Shown: positions 32,661 through 41,420, counted from the first letter of the stretch. The stretch is DNA of 47,710 bases from CAZRZN01 sp964604565 (GCA_964604565.1 CAZRZN010000006.1:1-47710), one strand, 5' to 3'. Translations and numbers: made by a program. Notes: a model not told the origin generated them from the letters alone.

Positions 32661-32733
32661 CGCGCCTGCCTCCACAGGATCATCGCACCGGCCCGGGGAC
32701 ATGGCTCCGCCGCGCGCTTGCATTCAGCCGCGA

Positions 32734-34053
32734 TCAAACCGTGGCGTCCCAATCTTCGCAAGCGGCGCGGCGGCTGCGATCGCTTTCGGCCGAGACCTCG
32801 CGCCACTTTTCCCGCTCCCCGATGGTATCGTTCGAGATCGGGCCGTGGATCTGACGCACATCCACCCCGTTAAGCATCGGAAGCGCGTCGTCGCGCCCTT
32901 CCTTCAGGGCGGCGATGGCCGCGCGCAACATCCGGCGATAGCGGATGATCGCGACATCGGTCTTGCCCAGATGTTCCCTTGTGCGGTCAAAGATCGGACC
33001 CGGGCTTTCCACGGCCCATTGATCGTGCACGTTGATGTCCAGCCCCATGCCGGTATAGGTTTCGCGCGCCTGCTCCTCCGGATCATAGCCGTAATTGTTG
33101 CGTGCATTGCGCAGCGGCGCATAGTCGGGCAACCGGTGTTCCTTCAACCGTTGTTCGCGCATCTTCTGCTTGTCGACCGGGGCGCCGAAGCTGGTGAACA
33201 TCGAATACCAATAGCAGTGCTCGTCATCTATCGGGACGTGCCACTGGGTGATGATCATTTCGCGCGACATCGGGATACTGATGGCCTCCGGAAAGATCTG
33301 GTTGGTGATCCGCACATGGGTCTTGCCGTTGTCCAGATGGCGCAGCGCGATCAGCCGCATACCATAATCCGTCTCTTCGACCTTGATATCGGGCCGGGGA
33401 TAGTCGCGCAGCAGCTTTGTCATCGGGATGTCTGTATCCGCGGCCTTGTCGCGGAACTGTTTGCCATACCCGTCAGCAGGATCCTCATCCTCCAGAAAGC
33501 GGTGCAGAAAGGAGGCATGGGCGGGATCTATGCCCACTTCCATCGCCTGCAACCAGTTGCATTCCCAAAGCCCCTTGAAGGCGAAAACATGGCTTTCCGG
33601 CGCCCGGAAACAATCAAAGTTGGGGAACGGCGGCGGGTCGCCCGGCCCCATGTAGGCAAAGACGATCCCGTTCTTCTCGACCACCGGGTAGGACGCGACG
33701 CGGATCTGCTCGTGCATGCGCGATCCTTCGGGTTCGCCCGGTTGTTCCACGCATTGCCCCGCGCGGTTGAAATGCCAGCCGTGGAACGGGCAGCGCAGCC
33801 CGTTGTCCTCCAACCGGCCGTAGCACAGGTCGGCGCCGCGATGCGGGCAGGCACGTTCGATCAGACCCAAACTGCCCTCGCTGTCGCGAAACAGGACAAG
33901 ATCCTCGCCCAGCAGTCGGACAGGCACCACGGGGCGATTTCCAGCCAGTTCATCCGTCAGGGCCGCGGGCTGCCAGTACCGGCGCATCACCGCGCCGGCG
34001 TCGGTTCCCGGTCCGGTGCGGGTGATCAGATCATTCTGCTCCTTGCTGATCAT
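32734..34053 (-). CDS. Rieske non-haem iron oxygenase, alpha subunit (phthalate-dioxygenase type)
   Basis: A 439-residue ring-hydroxylating or demethylating oxygenase. The Rieske [2Fe-2S] cluster ligands are visible as CPHRGADLCYG and CPFHGWHF (Cys69, His71, Cys88, His91). The mononuclear iron motif is CNWLQAMEVGIDPAHASFLHRFL, with His179 and His184 as ligands and Asp176 as the likely electron-bridge aspartate. Size and motif spacing fit single-component-alpha phthalate/vanillate-type enzymes, which need a separate reductase. None is encoded in this window. The ATG at 34051-34053 has GGGAGA upstream. It is the first gene of the operon with GS, hyuA2 and hyuB2 and is divergent from iclR. The substrate is unknown. 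Confidence 0.92.
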   Translation of the reverse strand: MISKEQNDLITRTGPGTDAGAVMRRYWQPAALTDELAGNRPVVPVRLLGEDLVLFRDSEGSLGLIERACPHRGADLCYGRLEDNGLRCPFHGWHFNRAGQCVEQPGEPEGSRMHEQIRVASYPVVEKNGIVFAYMGPGDPPPFPNFDCFRAPESHVFAFKGLWECNWLQAMEVGIDPAHASFLHRFLEDEDPADGYGKQFRDKAADTDIPMTKLLRDYPRPDIKVEETDYGMRLIALRHLDNGKTHVRITNQIFPEAISIPMSREMIITQWHVPIDDEHCYWYSMFTSFGAPVDKQKMREQRLKEHRLPDYAPLRNARNNYGYDPEEQARETYTGMGLDINVHDQWAVESPGPIFDRTREHLGKTDVAIIRYRRMLRAAIAALKEGRDDALPMLNGVDVRQIHGPISNDTIGEREKWREVSAESDRSRRAACEDWDATV

Positions 34054-34270
34054 TGACGGTCTCCCGATCTGCATGTGTTTCGTTGGCCGGCCAGCCAGTC
34101 CGGTAAGACATTTACGGCGAAACCTTCACGGCCAGTCATTCCATTCGCGCTTCGCCCAACTTTGATATGGTCATATAGCGCACAAAGAATACTATATATA
34201 ACACGATTGCCAGATAACGCCCCTCTGTCAAGACGGTTACGCCCTGCAGCAGAAGCAAGGAAGCCACGCC
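34054..34270. promoter_or_regulatory. Divergent Rieske-operon / iclR control region with palindromes
   Basis: An AT-rich island at 34161-34205 inside GC-rich DNA. It contains ATATGGTCATAT (34165-34176), a palindrome except for the central two bases. It also contains the inverted pair ATATAG (34173-34178) and CTATAT (34192-34197), 13 bases apart, and the A/T run ACTATATATAACA. These are good candidates for IclR binding and for the divergent promoters. The exact boxes are not assigned. Confidence 0.55.
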
Positions 34271-35065
34271 ATGACCGCCACGGACGCGACCAAACCGTAT
34301 TCGGAACGCGACATTTCCTCGACCTTTGCCAAAGGGCTGAAGGTGCTGGCCGCCTTCGACGAGACGACGCGGCTATTGACCATGCCGGACCTTGCCGCGG
34401 CGACGAACCTTGATCGCGCCTCCGTTCGGCGGCTTGTGGTGACCCTCGTTCATCTTGGCTACTTGCGAAAATCGGGCCGTCATTTTTCGCTGACCCCAAA
34501 GGTTCTGGGTCTCGCCGGGGCCTATCTGCGCAGCAATCGCATAGGCGCCGTCGTTCAGCCCATCCTCAACCGGTTCTCCGCCGAACTTGGTCGAGAGATT
34601 TCGGTTGCCGCCGCCGACGGGGACGCCGCGATTTACGTGGCGCAATCCAGCTTGCGCGGGGCCGCGGTGTCCTTTGGCTTCACCGTGGGGAGCCGCCTGC
34701 CGGGCCTGCACACCGCGGTTGGCCGCATGTTGCTGGCCTGCGCCGATCCGGACCATGCAAGGTTTCTGATCGAAACGGCCGAAATCCGTCGCCACACCCG
34801 CCATTCATTGCTGGACCGGGAGCGGATCCATGCCGAGGTCCGTCAGATCGCGGAACAGGGGCATGCCTTTGTGCGAGAGGAGTTCGAAACCGGCGTTTCG
34901 GGCCTTTCCGTTCCGGTCGGCCCTTCGTTTTCGGCGTCTGTCGTGCTTGGAATGTCGGACATGACTGAACGGTTGCGCGACCCGGAGATCCGGACTCGGT
35001 CCCTTGCGCTGCTTCAGCAATGCGGCAACGAGATCGACCGGACCTTGGTCTTTGCCGAGGGTTGA
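34271..35065 (+). CDS. IclR-family transcriptional regulator (PcaR/PobR type)
   Basis: A 264-residue IclR regulator. The N-terminal winged helix (about 17-75) reads STFAKGLKVLAAFDETTRLLTMPDLAAATNLDRASVRRLVVTLVHLGYLRKSGRHFSLTPKVL, close to the PcaR/PobR/CatR subgroup that controls aromatic-acid catabolism. The effector domain follows (GREISVAAADGDAAIYVAQ; LPGLHTAVGRMLLA; the late FVREEFETGVSGLSVPVG). It is divergent from the Rieske-GS-hyuA2-hyuB2 operon across a 217-base AT-rich control region, so it is the likely regulator of that operon. The inducer is unknown. Confidence 0.92.
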   Translation: MTATDATKPYSERDISSTFAKGLKVLAAFDETTRLLTMPDLAAATNLDRASVRRLVVTLVHLGYLRKSGRHFSLTPKVLGLAGAYLRSNRIGAVVQPILNRFSAELGREISVAAADGDAAIYVAQSSLRGAAVSFGFTVGSRLPGLHTAVGRMLLACADPDHARFLIETAEIRRHTRHSLLDRERIHAEVRQIAEQGHAFVREEFETGVSGLSVPVGPSFSASVVLGMSDMTERLRDPEIRTRSLALLQQCGNEIDRTLVFAEG

Positions 35066-35286
35066 TGAGGGCGAAACCGGCGCTCCTCGGAAAATCCGTG
35101 CCCCTCCGATCTCTCCGTCCTTGCTGCCGTCAGGCGGATCTGCATTGGGCCGTCACCGATCTCAGGCGCAGCGCGGCCTCTTTGCCTTGCCGCATGTGGC
35201 CGGTTTCCTGCTGCCAAGATCGGATCGACCCGGACGGGTCAGCGTCGCACAGGCGCCCTGACCCTTTGCCTGCAAACATCCGGTCC

Positions 35287-36429
35287 CTACCGGGCGTGCT
35301 CCATGATCCTGCGCAGCGCCTCGGCATCCAACGGCACGGGATTTGCTTTCATCGAGGAGGAACTGGCCGCCATTTCGGCGGCCTGCGCGCGCTGCTCGCT
35401 GCTTATGCCCTGCGCGTCAAGGCCCGGCAGACCAGCCTGCCGCGACCAGGTGCCCAGCGCGGCAAATACCGCCCGCGGATTGCAGGACAGCGCCACCGCC
35501 AGATCCTGACGCACCATATCGAGACGCTCGGCGGTGTCTCCAGATGCTCTGGCCGCGTTGGCCTCCAGCACATGCGGCAGCAAGGCGCCACAGATCGCAC
35601 CATGCGCAGCGCCTGACAGCCCGCCCAGCGGCCCGGCAAGACCATGCACCGCCCCCAGCCCGGCATTGGCGAGGGCCAGACCGCCGCAAAGGCTGGTCCA
35701 GGCCATCCGGTCGCGGGCCTCCGGACTATCGCCATCCATCAGGGAGACAAGCGCCGCAAGGCCCGTCACGATCGCAGGCCGACAGAGCGCGTCTGTCATC
35801 GGATTGGCCTTGGTGGATATGAAAGGCTCGATTACTTGCGTGACCGCATCCAGCCCGGAGGCAAGGGTCACAGCGCGCGGCACCCCGTCTGTGATTGATG
35901 GGTCGACAATCGCGATGCGCGGCAGCATCCGGCGATCTCTGAGGCTGACCTTGCGCTGCGCTTCGGGCACTGCGATCACCGCGTTCCGGGTCACTTCGGC
36001 ACCGGTCCCCGCCGTGGTGGGCAAGGCGACGAAGGGCAGCGGATCCGTTTCAAGTGGCAACCCGTGGCCCACCACTTCAAGGTGATCCAGAATTTGCCGC
36101 GGGGAGGGAACAAGGGCGGCGATTGCCTTGCCCGCATCTATCACCGCGCCGCCCCCGATCGCGATGACCGATCGCGCCCCTGCGGCGCGGGCGGCGTCGA
36201 CCCCGGCCTCGATCATGGCCACATCCGGCTCTTGCGGCACCGAAAACGCGGTCACACTGCACCCTTCTGCCTGCAAAGCGGCCAGAAGCCATTCGGCCCT
36301 TTCGGCCGTTCGGCCGTGCACCAGCAGGGCGCGCTGGCCGAGACAAGCCATGTCCGGCACGGCCCGCCGCGCCTCATTCCGGCCAAAGCGGATTTCGGTT
36401 GCCGTGGCAAAGGAAAAAACGGGCAGCAT
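35287..36429 (-). CDS. Group III alcohol dehydrogenase-like protein with incomplete metal site
   Basis: A 380-residue member of the iron-containing alcohol dehydrogenase/maleylacetate reductase fold. The NAD-binding motif is IGGGAVIDAGKA (about 91-102), with PTTAGTGAEVTRNAVI following. Of the usual metal ligands, Asp194 (SGLDAVTQVIEPF) and His276 (AAHGAICGALLPHV) are present. The other two positions are Gln198 (usually His) and Gly266 in VHGLAGPLGG (usually His in AHPLG). This pattern is, as far as I recall, shared by a subgroup of proteobacterial proteins, so it is probably not a random mutation. It could reduce an aldehyde or maleylacetate-like intermediate. It is convergent with iclR and may belong to the same catabolic region. 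Confidence 0.87.
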   Translation of the reverse strand: MLPVFSFATATEIRFGRNEARRAVPDMACLGQRALLVHGRTAERAEWLLAALQAEGCSVTAFSVPQEPDVAMIEAGVDAARAAGARSVIAIGGGAVIDAGKAIAALVPSPRQILDHLEVVGHGLPLETDPLPFVALPTTAGTGAEVTRNAVIAVPEAQRKVSLRDRRMLPRIAIVDPSITDGVPRAVTLASGLDAVTQVIEPFISTKANPMTDALCRPAIVTGLAALVSLMDGDSPEARDRMAWTSLCGGLALANAGLGAVHGLAGPLGGLSGAAHGAICGALLPHVLEANAARASGDTAERLDMVRQDLAVALSCNPRAVFAALGTWSRQAGLPGLDAQGISSEQRAQAAEMAASSSSMKANPVPLDAEALRRIMEHAR

Positions 36430-36564
36430 TCGGGATCATACCTCCATCAGCGTTACGATCATCACCGCATCCGCGGCAAATCGGCATGCTTCCACGAAAC
36501 GATCACAGGGGAAACCGCTGGGCCGTCGCATGGACTGGCCCAGCGCCGGCGCGGTCAAATCAGG

Positions 36565-39500
36565 CTACAGGATCATCTCGTCGGTGATGCCTGCCAGATC
36601 CACATCGACAAAGGTGGCCGCCACACCCTGATCGGCAAAGACGACATTTTCGCCGGCTTGTGTCATGTTCGCCCTTGCCTCCGCGTCGCTGGAATACCCG
36701 AACCCGCGGAAGTCGACAGTATCCCAAGGCTCAAGATCCCAGATCTCATGGCTGCCGCCCTCTCCTGCGTCCAGCACGAAAGTATCGCTCAGCAAACCGC
36801 CCATCAGCGCATTGTTGCCCGCGCCACCGTCCAGCACATCGTCGTCACCCTGGCTCCGCACCCACGCCGCTAGCGGTGCCTCGGTCGCATTGACGAACTC
36901 GGGACTTTGCACGAAGTTTTCCACCACCTGCGCCCGGCTGGCGCCATTCGCCATGAAATCCAGCCAGTTCTGCTTGCCGCCCGGGTCCGACGCACGGTCG
37001 AGGACGTTCTGGTAGAGAAGTTCGACGAAATCACCGTTGCTCAGATCCGGGCCGTAGGTATTGGTAAACTCTGTCGAGGCGACAAAACCCTGCACCACGC
37101 CAAGAAACTCCGTGCCGCTGCCCAGTTGGCCGGTCCACGCCATGAACCCGCCAAGGTCGGGCGCCCGGTCAAGCGTTGCCTGATACAGCCGGAACACATC
37201 GTCGGACCAGACCTGCGCCGAATTGGATTCGGCGAACGCCTCTGCTTCGTCTGCGGTCGCGGCGATGAATTCCCTGCTGTCGGAAAAGCCCAGCACGACC
37301 TGCGCGCGGCTGGCACCATCGGCGATCACGGACAGCCAGGCCTGTTTGCCCCCCGGATCCGAGGCGCGGCCCAGCACATTCTGATAGAGCAATTCGACAA
37401 AAGCGTCATCGGTCAGGTTCGGGCTGTAGGTGTTGATGAACTCGGGCGAGCCGACAAAACCCGCCGCCACCGCAGGCAAGGTCGTGCGGTCCTCGAAGAG
37501 CTGTGTCACCCATGCCAGATGGCCGGCGCTGTCGGGATCGCGGCCAAGCGTTGCCTGATAGATCCGGAACACCTGTCCCGAAATCTCGGGAACATTGGCC
37601 ACATACAGCTCCTCGCCATAAATGTAGTCGTCGCCACCGAACCCGCGCAGGGCATCTGCCCCGCCCAGCCCTGCGATGCGGTCATTCCGGTCACCGCCTT
37701 CCAGAAGGTCGCCCACAGGGGTGCCTGACAACACCTGCGGGGTGTCCGTCCCATCCAGAAGATCCGACAGCGCATAGACCTTGCCATCGGTGAGCGGCAT
37801 CTGATCGCCGTCGGCTTCCAGCCGGAAGGGTCCCGGCGCCCCGATCAGGAACTCTGATGCGCCGTCATTGTCCAGATCCACGGCACCGCCGAGAAATGCG
37901 CCCGCCTGATCGTCGATATCCCCGTCGAGCCGGGTGATCGCGATCCTGCCATCGCCGGCGCCAACCGCGTCAAAGCGCAGGATATCGCCGAAGGGCGTGT
38001 AGTCCTCTGCGCCCGGCTGCCCCGGATCGGGTCGACCAAGCGCCACGTAAATGCTGCCGTTGCCGCCCGAGGCATTGGTAAAGCCGACGGCGAAATCGTC
38101 GATCCCGTCACCATCCACGTCGCCGACACCCGCGATATTGGCGGAGAAGAGACCGCCGGCCACCTGATCGGGCGTGTCGAGATCAAAAGCCGGATCGGCG
38201 GCATCCCCCTGCCGCGCACCGAAGATCCGGAAATCCGCCTGATCCGACAGGGCGCCGAACCCTGCGAGCGTCTGGAACATGTTGGGATCGCCCAGCAGGC
38301 CATAGACCGCGCCGGTGTTCGTCTCCGCCCCGTCATCCATGAGCGGCGCGGAAAGACCGACGTCCTCGATGCCATCGCCGTTGACATCGCCAAGGTTCGC
38401 CACTGAAAACCCGGTGAAGTTCAGGCCGCTTGTCTCCCCCTGAAGAAATATCTGGTCGCGCAGGATGACTTCTGTCGGGGTCGCCGTGGTGCGCTGACCG
38501 TCGATGATAAAGACCCCGCCGGGGGCGAATTCATTTCCCTCAATGCTGTCCGACAAGTTCTGGAGTTCCCCGCCGAACGGGGCACCGATCAGCAGTTCAT
38601 CCCGGCCATCGCCATTCATGTCGGCCATGGCGAGGGTTTCGAAAAGCCCGATCGTCGCGACGAAGTCGGGCGTCTGGCCGCCCGCACCGTCATTCACCGT
38701 GGTGGCGTAGCCGTTGACGAAAAAGCCCTGCCCGCCATTCCCCTCGACGATGTCGCTTGTCAGGTCGATGGTGGCCGGCATGTTGCCGTCCCCGTAAAGC
38801 GCGTAAACGCGACCGTATTGCGTCGCGCCATTTTGCAGATCATCGGGAAAATTAAAGCCCGGAACACCCGGGATCACGGGAATTTCAATCAGCGATCCGT
38901 CTGGATTGTAGGCATAGCCCGGGGCCTGAAAGGTGCCGATTGCCAGATCGGCCAGACCGTCGCCATTGAGATCGCCACCCCCTGCAAGCGACAGACCTGT
39001 CCGCTGGGCAGAGGTTTCGCCGATGATCGTCGTGACCGCGGGCGAGCCGTCGCTTTGCCCCGGAACTGTTCCAAGGTCGATGCGCGGCAGACCGGACCCG
39101 TCATAAATGGGGCTGAGATCGGAGCTGCCGTAAAGGATGTAGCCGGTGCCGGGGCGATGATCGAACCCGGTCAGCGAGGTCGGATCCTCCACGAAACTGG
39201 GCGCGGCGAGGAAAACATCGGCCAAGCCGTCGCCGTTGACATCGCCCGCCGCGGTTCCGGTCAATCGATCGTTGGCGAGAGCGCCTTCGATCAGCACCCC
39301 GTTGCCCTGCAACTCTCCGATGCTGGTTCCGCCGCCCGATGGGGACGGATCGAAAACCTGACCGGAAGCGATGTCTGCCGCCAGTTCCGAACCGCCGAAA
39401 ACGATGTAGACGCCACCGGCATCAGTGCGCGCGCCATTGTCGAGGCCAACCGCCGTGACCAGAAAATCCTCGCGTCCGTCGCCGTTGAAATCGCCGATAC

Positions 39501-39612
39501 CGCCACCGCCACTGCCCAGACCGGCCTTCAGTCCGGTCTCGGGCCAGGTGCCTTCCACGGTGAACCCAAATGGCGTCGTTTGATCGGCGAGCGCTTGAAT
39601 GTTTTCGGTCAT
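36565..39612 (-). CDS. Secreted-type FG-GAP / DUF4214 / RTX-like protein
   Basis: A 1015-residue acidic protein. Seven FG-GAP (integrin-like) calcium-binding repeats of the type GDFNGDGREDFLVTA occur at about 40, 123, 213, 330, 408, 498 and 578, enough for one seven-bladed propeller. RTX-like turns follow (GGADALRGFGGDD, about 650-662), then two DUF4214 modules (about 677-790 and 805-910) sharing FVELLYQNVL and ASDPGGKQ. A further RTX-like stretch GDDDVLDGGAGNNALMGG (about 922-939) and a C-terminal tail complete it. There is no Sec signal peptide. With RTX turns at the C-terminus, type I secretion is likely, but no T1SS genes are here. The ATG at 39612 has GGAGGA just upstream. A surface or adhesive role is inferred. 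Confidence 0.88.
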   Translation of the reverse strand: MTENIQALADQTTPFGFTVEGTWPETGLKAGLGSGGGGIGDFNGDGREDFLVTAVGLDNGARTDAGGVYIVFGGSELAADIASGQVFDPSPSGGGTSIGELQGNGVLIEGALANDRLTGTAAGDVNGDGLADVFLAAPSFVEDPTSLTGFDHRPGTGYILYGSSDLSPIYDGSGLPRIDLGTVPGQSDGSPAVTTIIGETSAQRTGLSLAGGGDLNGDGLADLAIGTFQAPGYAYNPDGSLIEIPVIPGVPGFNFPDDLQNGATQYGRVYALYGDGNMPATIDLTSDIVEGNGGQGFFVNGYATTVNDGAGGQTPDFVATIGLFETLAMADMNGDGRDELLIGAPFGGELQNLSDSIEGNEFAPGGVFIIDGQRTTATPTEVILRDQIFLQGETSGLNFTGFSVANLGDVNGDGIEDVGLSAPLMDDGAETNTGAVYGLLGDPNMFQTLAGFGALSDQADFRIFGARQGDAADPAFDLDTPDQVAGGLFSANIAGVGDVDGDGIDDFAVGFTNASGGNGSIYVALGRPDPGQPGAEDYTPFGDILRFDAVGAGDGRIAITRLDGDIDDQAGAFLGGAVDLDNDGASEFLIGAPGPFRLEADGDQMPLTDGKVYALSDLLDGTDTPQVLSGTPVGDLLEGGDRNDRIAGLGGADALRGFGGDDYIYGEELYVANVPEISGQVFRIYQATLGRDPDSAGHLAWVTQLFEDRTTLPAVAAGFVGSPEFINTYSPNLTDDAFVELLYQNVLGRASDPGGKQAWLSVIADGASRAQVVLGFSDSREFIAATADEAEAFAESNSAQVWSDDVFRLYQATLDRAPDLGGFMAWTGQLGSGTEFLGVVQGFVASTEFTNTYGPDLSNGDFVELLYQNVLDRASDPGGKQNWLDFMANGASRAQVVENFVQSPEFVNATEAPLAAWVRSQGDDDVLDGGAGNNALMGGLLSDTFVLDAGEGGSHEIWDLEPWDTVDFRGFGYSSDAEARANMTQAGENVVFADQGVAATFVDVDLAGITDEMIL

Positions 39613-39626
39613 GATTCCTCCGTTTC

Positions 39627-39686
39627 GAATGCAGAACGCCTTGCCTGCATTCAAAGACCAGCCTGAAGCGCTTGCGCCCTTCAGGC
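39627..39686 (-). promoter_or_regulatory. Two tandem hairpins in the leader of the FG-GAP gene
   Basis: GAATGCAG (39627-39634) pairs with CTGCATTC (39645-39652), and GCCTGAAG (39661-39668) pairs with CTTCAGGC (39679-39686). Both have perfect 8-bp stems and 10-base loops and are separated by 8 bases, just before the GGAGGA ribosome-binding site. They may control translation or message stability of the secreted protein. Confidence 0.65.
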
Positions 39687-40055
39687 AAGGGACAGGGGCT
39701 CATCATTTCGAAAATTGAGGGGGCGATCCAACAGGTTCTTGACGCGCTCCATTTCAGGTCTGGGCCGAGAGGCGCTCACGGACCGGCCGATCCCAAGCTG
39801 CGGGGTTACGCAAGCCTGCGCGCCGGGCATGCAGAACCGTGGGTCCGGATTTCGCAGTGCATCGCCCTGCCCCCGGGCGGTTTGAGGAGCGCAAGTGTCA
39901 CGCCGTAGAACCGCCCAACCGCCAAAGGCGCCACGCGCGGTTCGTCGGTTGAGGTCAGCTTGCGCCCCGCCCCGATCCCGGTCCGGTCAGGGATGGCACG
40001 GGCGCTGCCTGTCCGCTTTCTGATACCTGCCCCCTTGTTGATCGTGGCCGGGCCA
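39687..40055. other. Intergenic region between the RND pump and FG-GAP genes
   Basis: These 369 bases carry no gene I recognise. The promoter of the FG-GAP gene and the 3' end of the RND operon, both on the minus strand, fall here. Confidence 0.35.
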
Positions 40056-41320
40056 TCATTCCGTCAATCGTGCGGACCCATCGGCGATCTCCGGTTCAGC
40101 CAACCGGCGCACAAGCCCCAGATCATGCAGGATCGCGAAGGTCGCCGGTGTGACCAGCAGCGTCAGCAGGGTGGCGGATGTCAGGCCAAAGGCGAGGCTC
40201 ACGACGATGGGACGCAGAAATTGCGCTTGGGTCGATTGCTCCAGCAACAGGGGGGTCAGCCCGATCACCGTGGTCAGCGCAGTCAGAAAGATCGCGCGAA
40301 ACCGCTCGGAGATCGCCGCTTCGGCAGCGGCAAGCATCGGATCCCCGTCGCTGAAATGGCTCTTGGTGAACTCCACCAGAAGGATCGCATTGTTGACCAC
40401 GACCCCCGCCAGCGTCGCCAGCCCCACGAAACTCGGTAGCGAAAGCTGCAAGCCGATCAGGGCATGACCCCACATGACCCCGACAAGACCCAGCGGGATC
40501 GCCACCAGCACGGCAACCGGCTGAACGAAGCTTCGGAACTGAAAGGCCAGGATCAGCACCACTCCGACCAGCCCCATGCCAAGATTGCGCGCAAGCGAGA
40601 TGCCCGTGGTCGCGGCGTCCTCGGCCTCGCCCGCGACGATGACCTCCACGCCCGGATAGGTCTGCATCAGCCGTGGCAGAAGATCCTTGCGCATCGCCGC
40701 GATCAGCTCACGGGCATTTGCGATATCTGGGTTGATCGATCCGGTGACCCGCACGCTGCGCACCCCGTCGATCCGACGGATCGTTGCATAGCCGCGGGTC
40801 TGTTCGATTTGCGTGACCGCAGCCAACGGCACCTGCGCGCCATTGCCCGCGACGATGCGCAGACCTTCAAGGTCGGCGGTATCGTCGCGGTCTGCGGCGG
40901 CGACACGGGCGATCACGTCCAGCCTGCCAAAGCGGTCCTGCACCTCAAGGCCGGTGTCGCCCCGAAGTGCGCTGCGCAGAACGGTCGCCACGCCCTGCGC
41001 GTCCACACCCAGAGCAGAGGCCATCGCCGGATCCAGCCGCACGACCTGTTCCGGTTTGCCGGGCTTCAGATCGCTCTGCACGTCCCGGACACCCGGAAAC
41101 CCCATGAAGAACCCTCGCATCTGCCGCGCTGCCAGATCGATCTGCCCGAGGTCTGGGCCTTGAAGCATGATGTCTATCGGCTTGCCCCCCGGCCCGCGTT
41201 CGCGGTCGGTGAAGCGCAGAGAGAGCATGTCGGGCAGGGGTCCGGTCAACTGGCGCCAACGGTCGACGATATGATCCAGTTCGGTGGCGCGCGTCCCGGC
41301 GGGCAGCAACTCGGCGCTGA
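40056..41320 (-). CDS. RND efflux pump inner-membrane protein, C-terminal part (before the gap)
   Basis: About 420 residues forming the C-terminal half of an RND (AcrB/HAE-1-like) proton-driven exporter. They cover the second periplasmic domain (IDIMLQGPDLGQIDLAARQM; GVDAQGVATVLRSALRGDTGLEVQD; VPLAAVTQIEQTRGYATIRRIDGVRSVRVTG) and the last membrane helices, with GVVLILAFQFRSFVQPVAVLVAIPLGLVGV and GVVVNNAILLVEFTK. The N-terminal half lies beyond the 100-N gap in the same orientation. The two reading frames do not match across the Ns, as expected for a spacer of arbitrary length. It is interpreted as one interrupted gene, not two. Confidence 0.9.
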
Positions 41321-41420
41321 NNNNNNNNNNNNNNNNNNNNNNNNNNNNNNNNNNNNNNNNNNNNNNNNNNNNNNNNNNNNNNNNNNNNNNNNNNNNNNNN
41401 NNNNNNNNNNNNNNNNNNNN
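41321..41420. other. Assembly gap (100 N) with sequence truly missing
   Basis: A default-size N run inside the RND gene. Unlike the gap in dctP, its flanks share no duplicated sequence. The two halves sum to about 968 residues against about 1,030-1,050 for this family, so roughly 60-85 residues (about 180-260 bases) are probably missing. The estimate comes from family length only. Confidence 0.8.

Noticed and set aside
31086..32873. A 595-codon open frame on the plus strand opposite the GS-like gene
   Set aside because: It is a shadow of the well-supported GS-like gene, with no recognisable motif and no ribosome-binding site.
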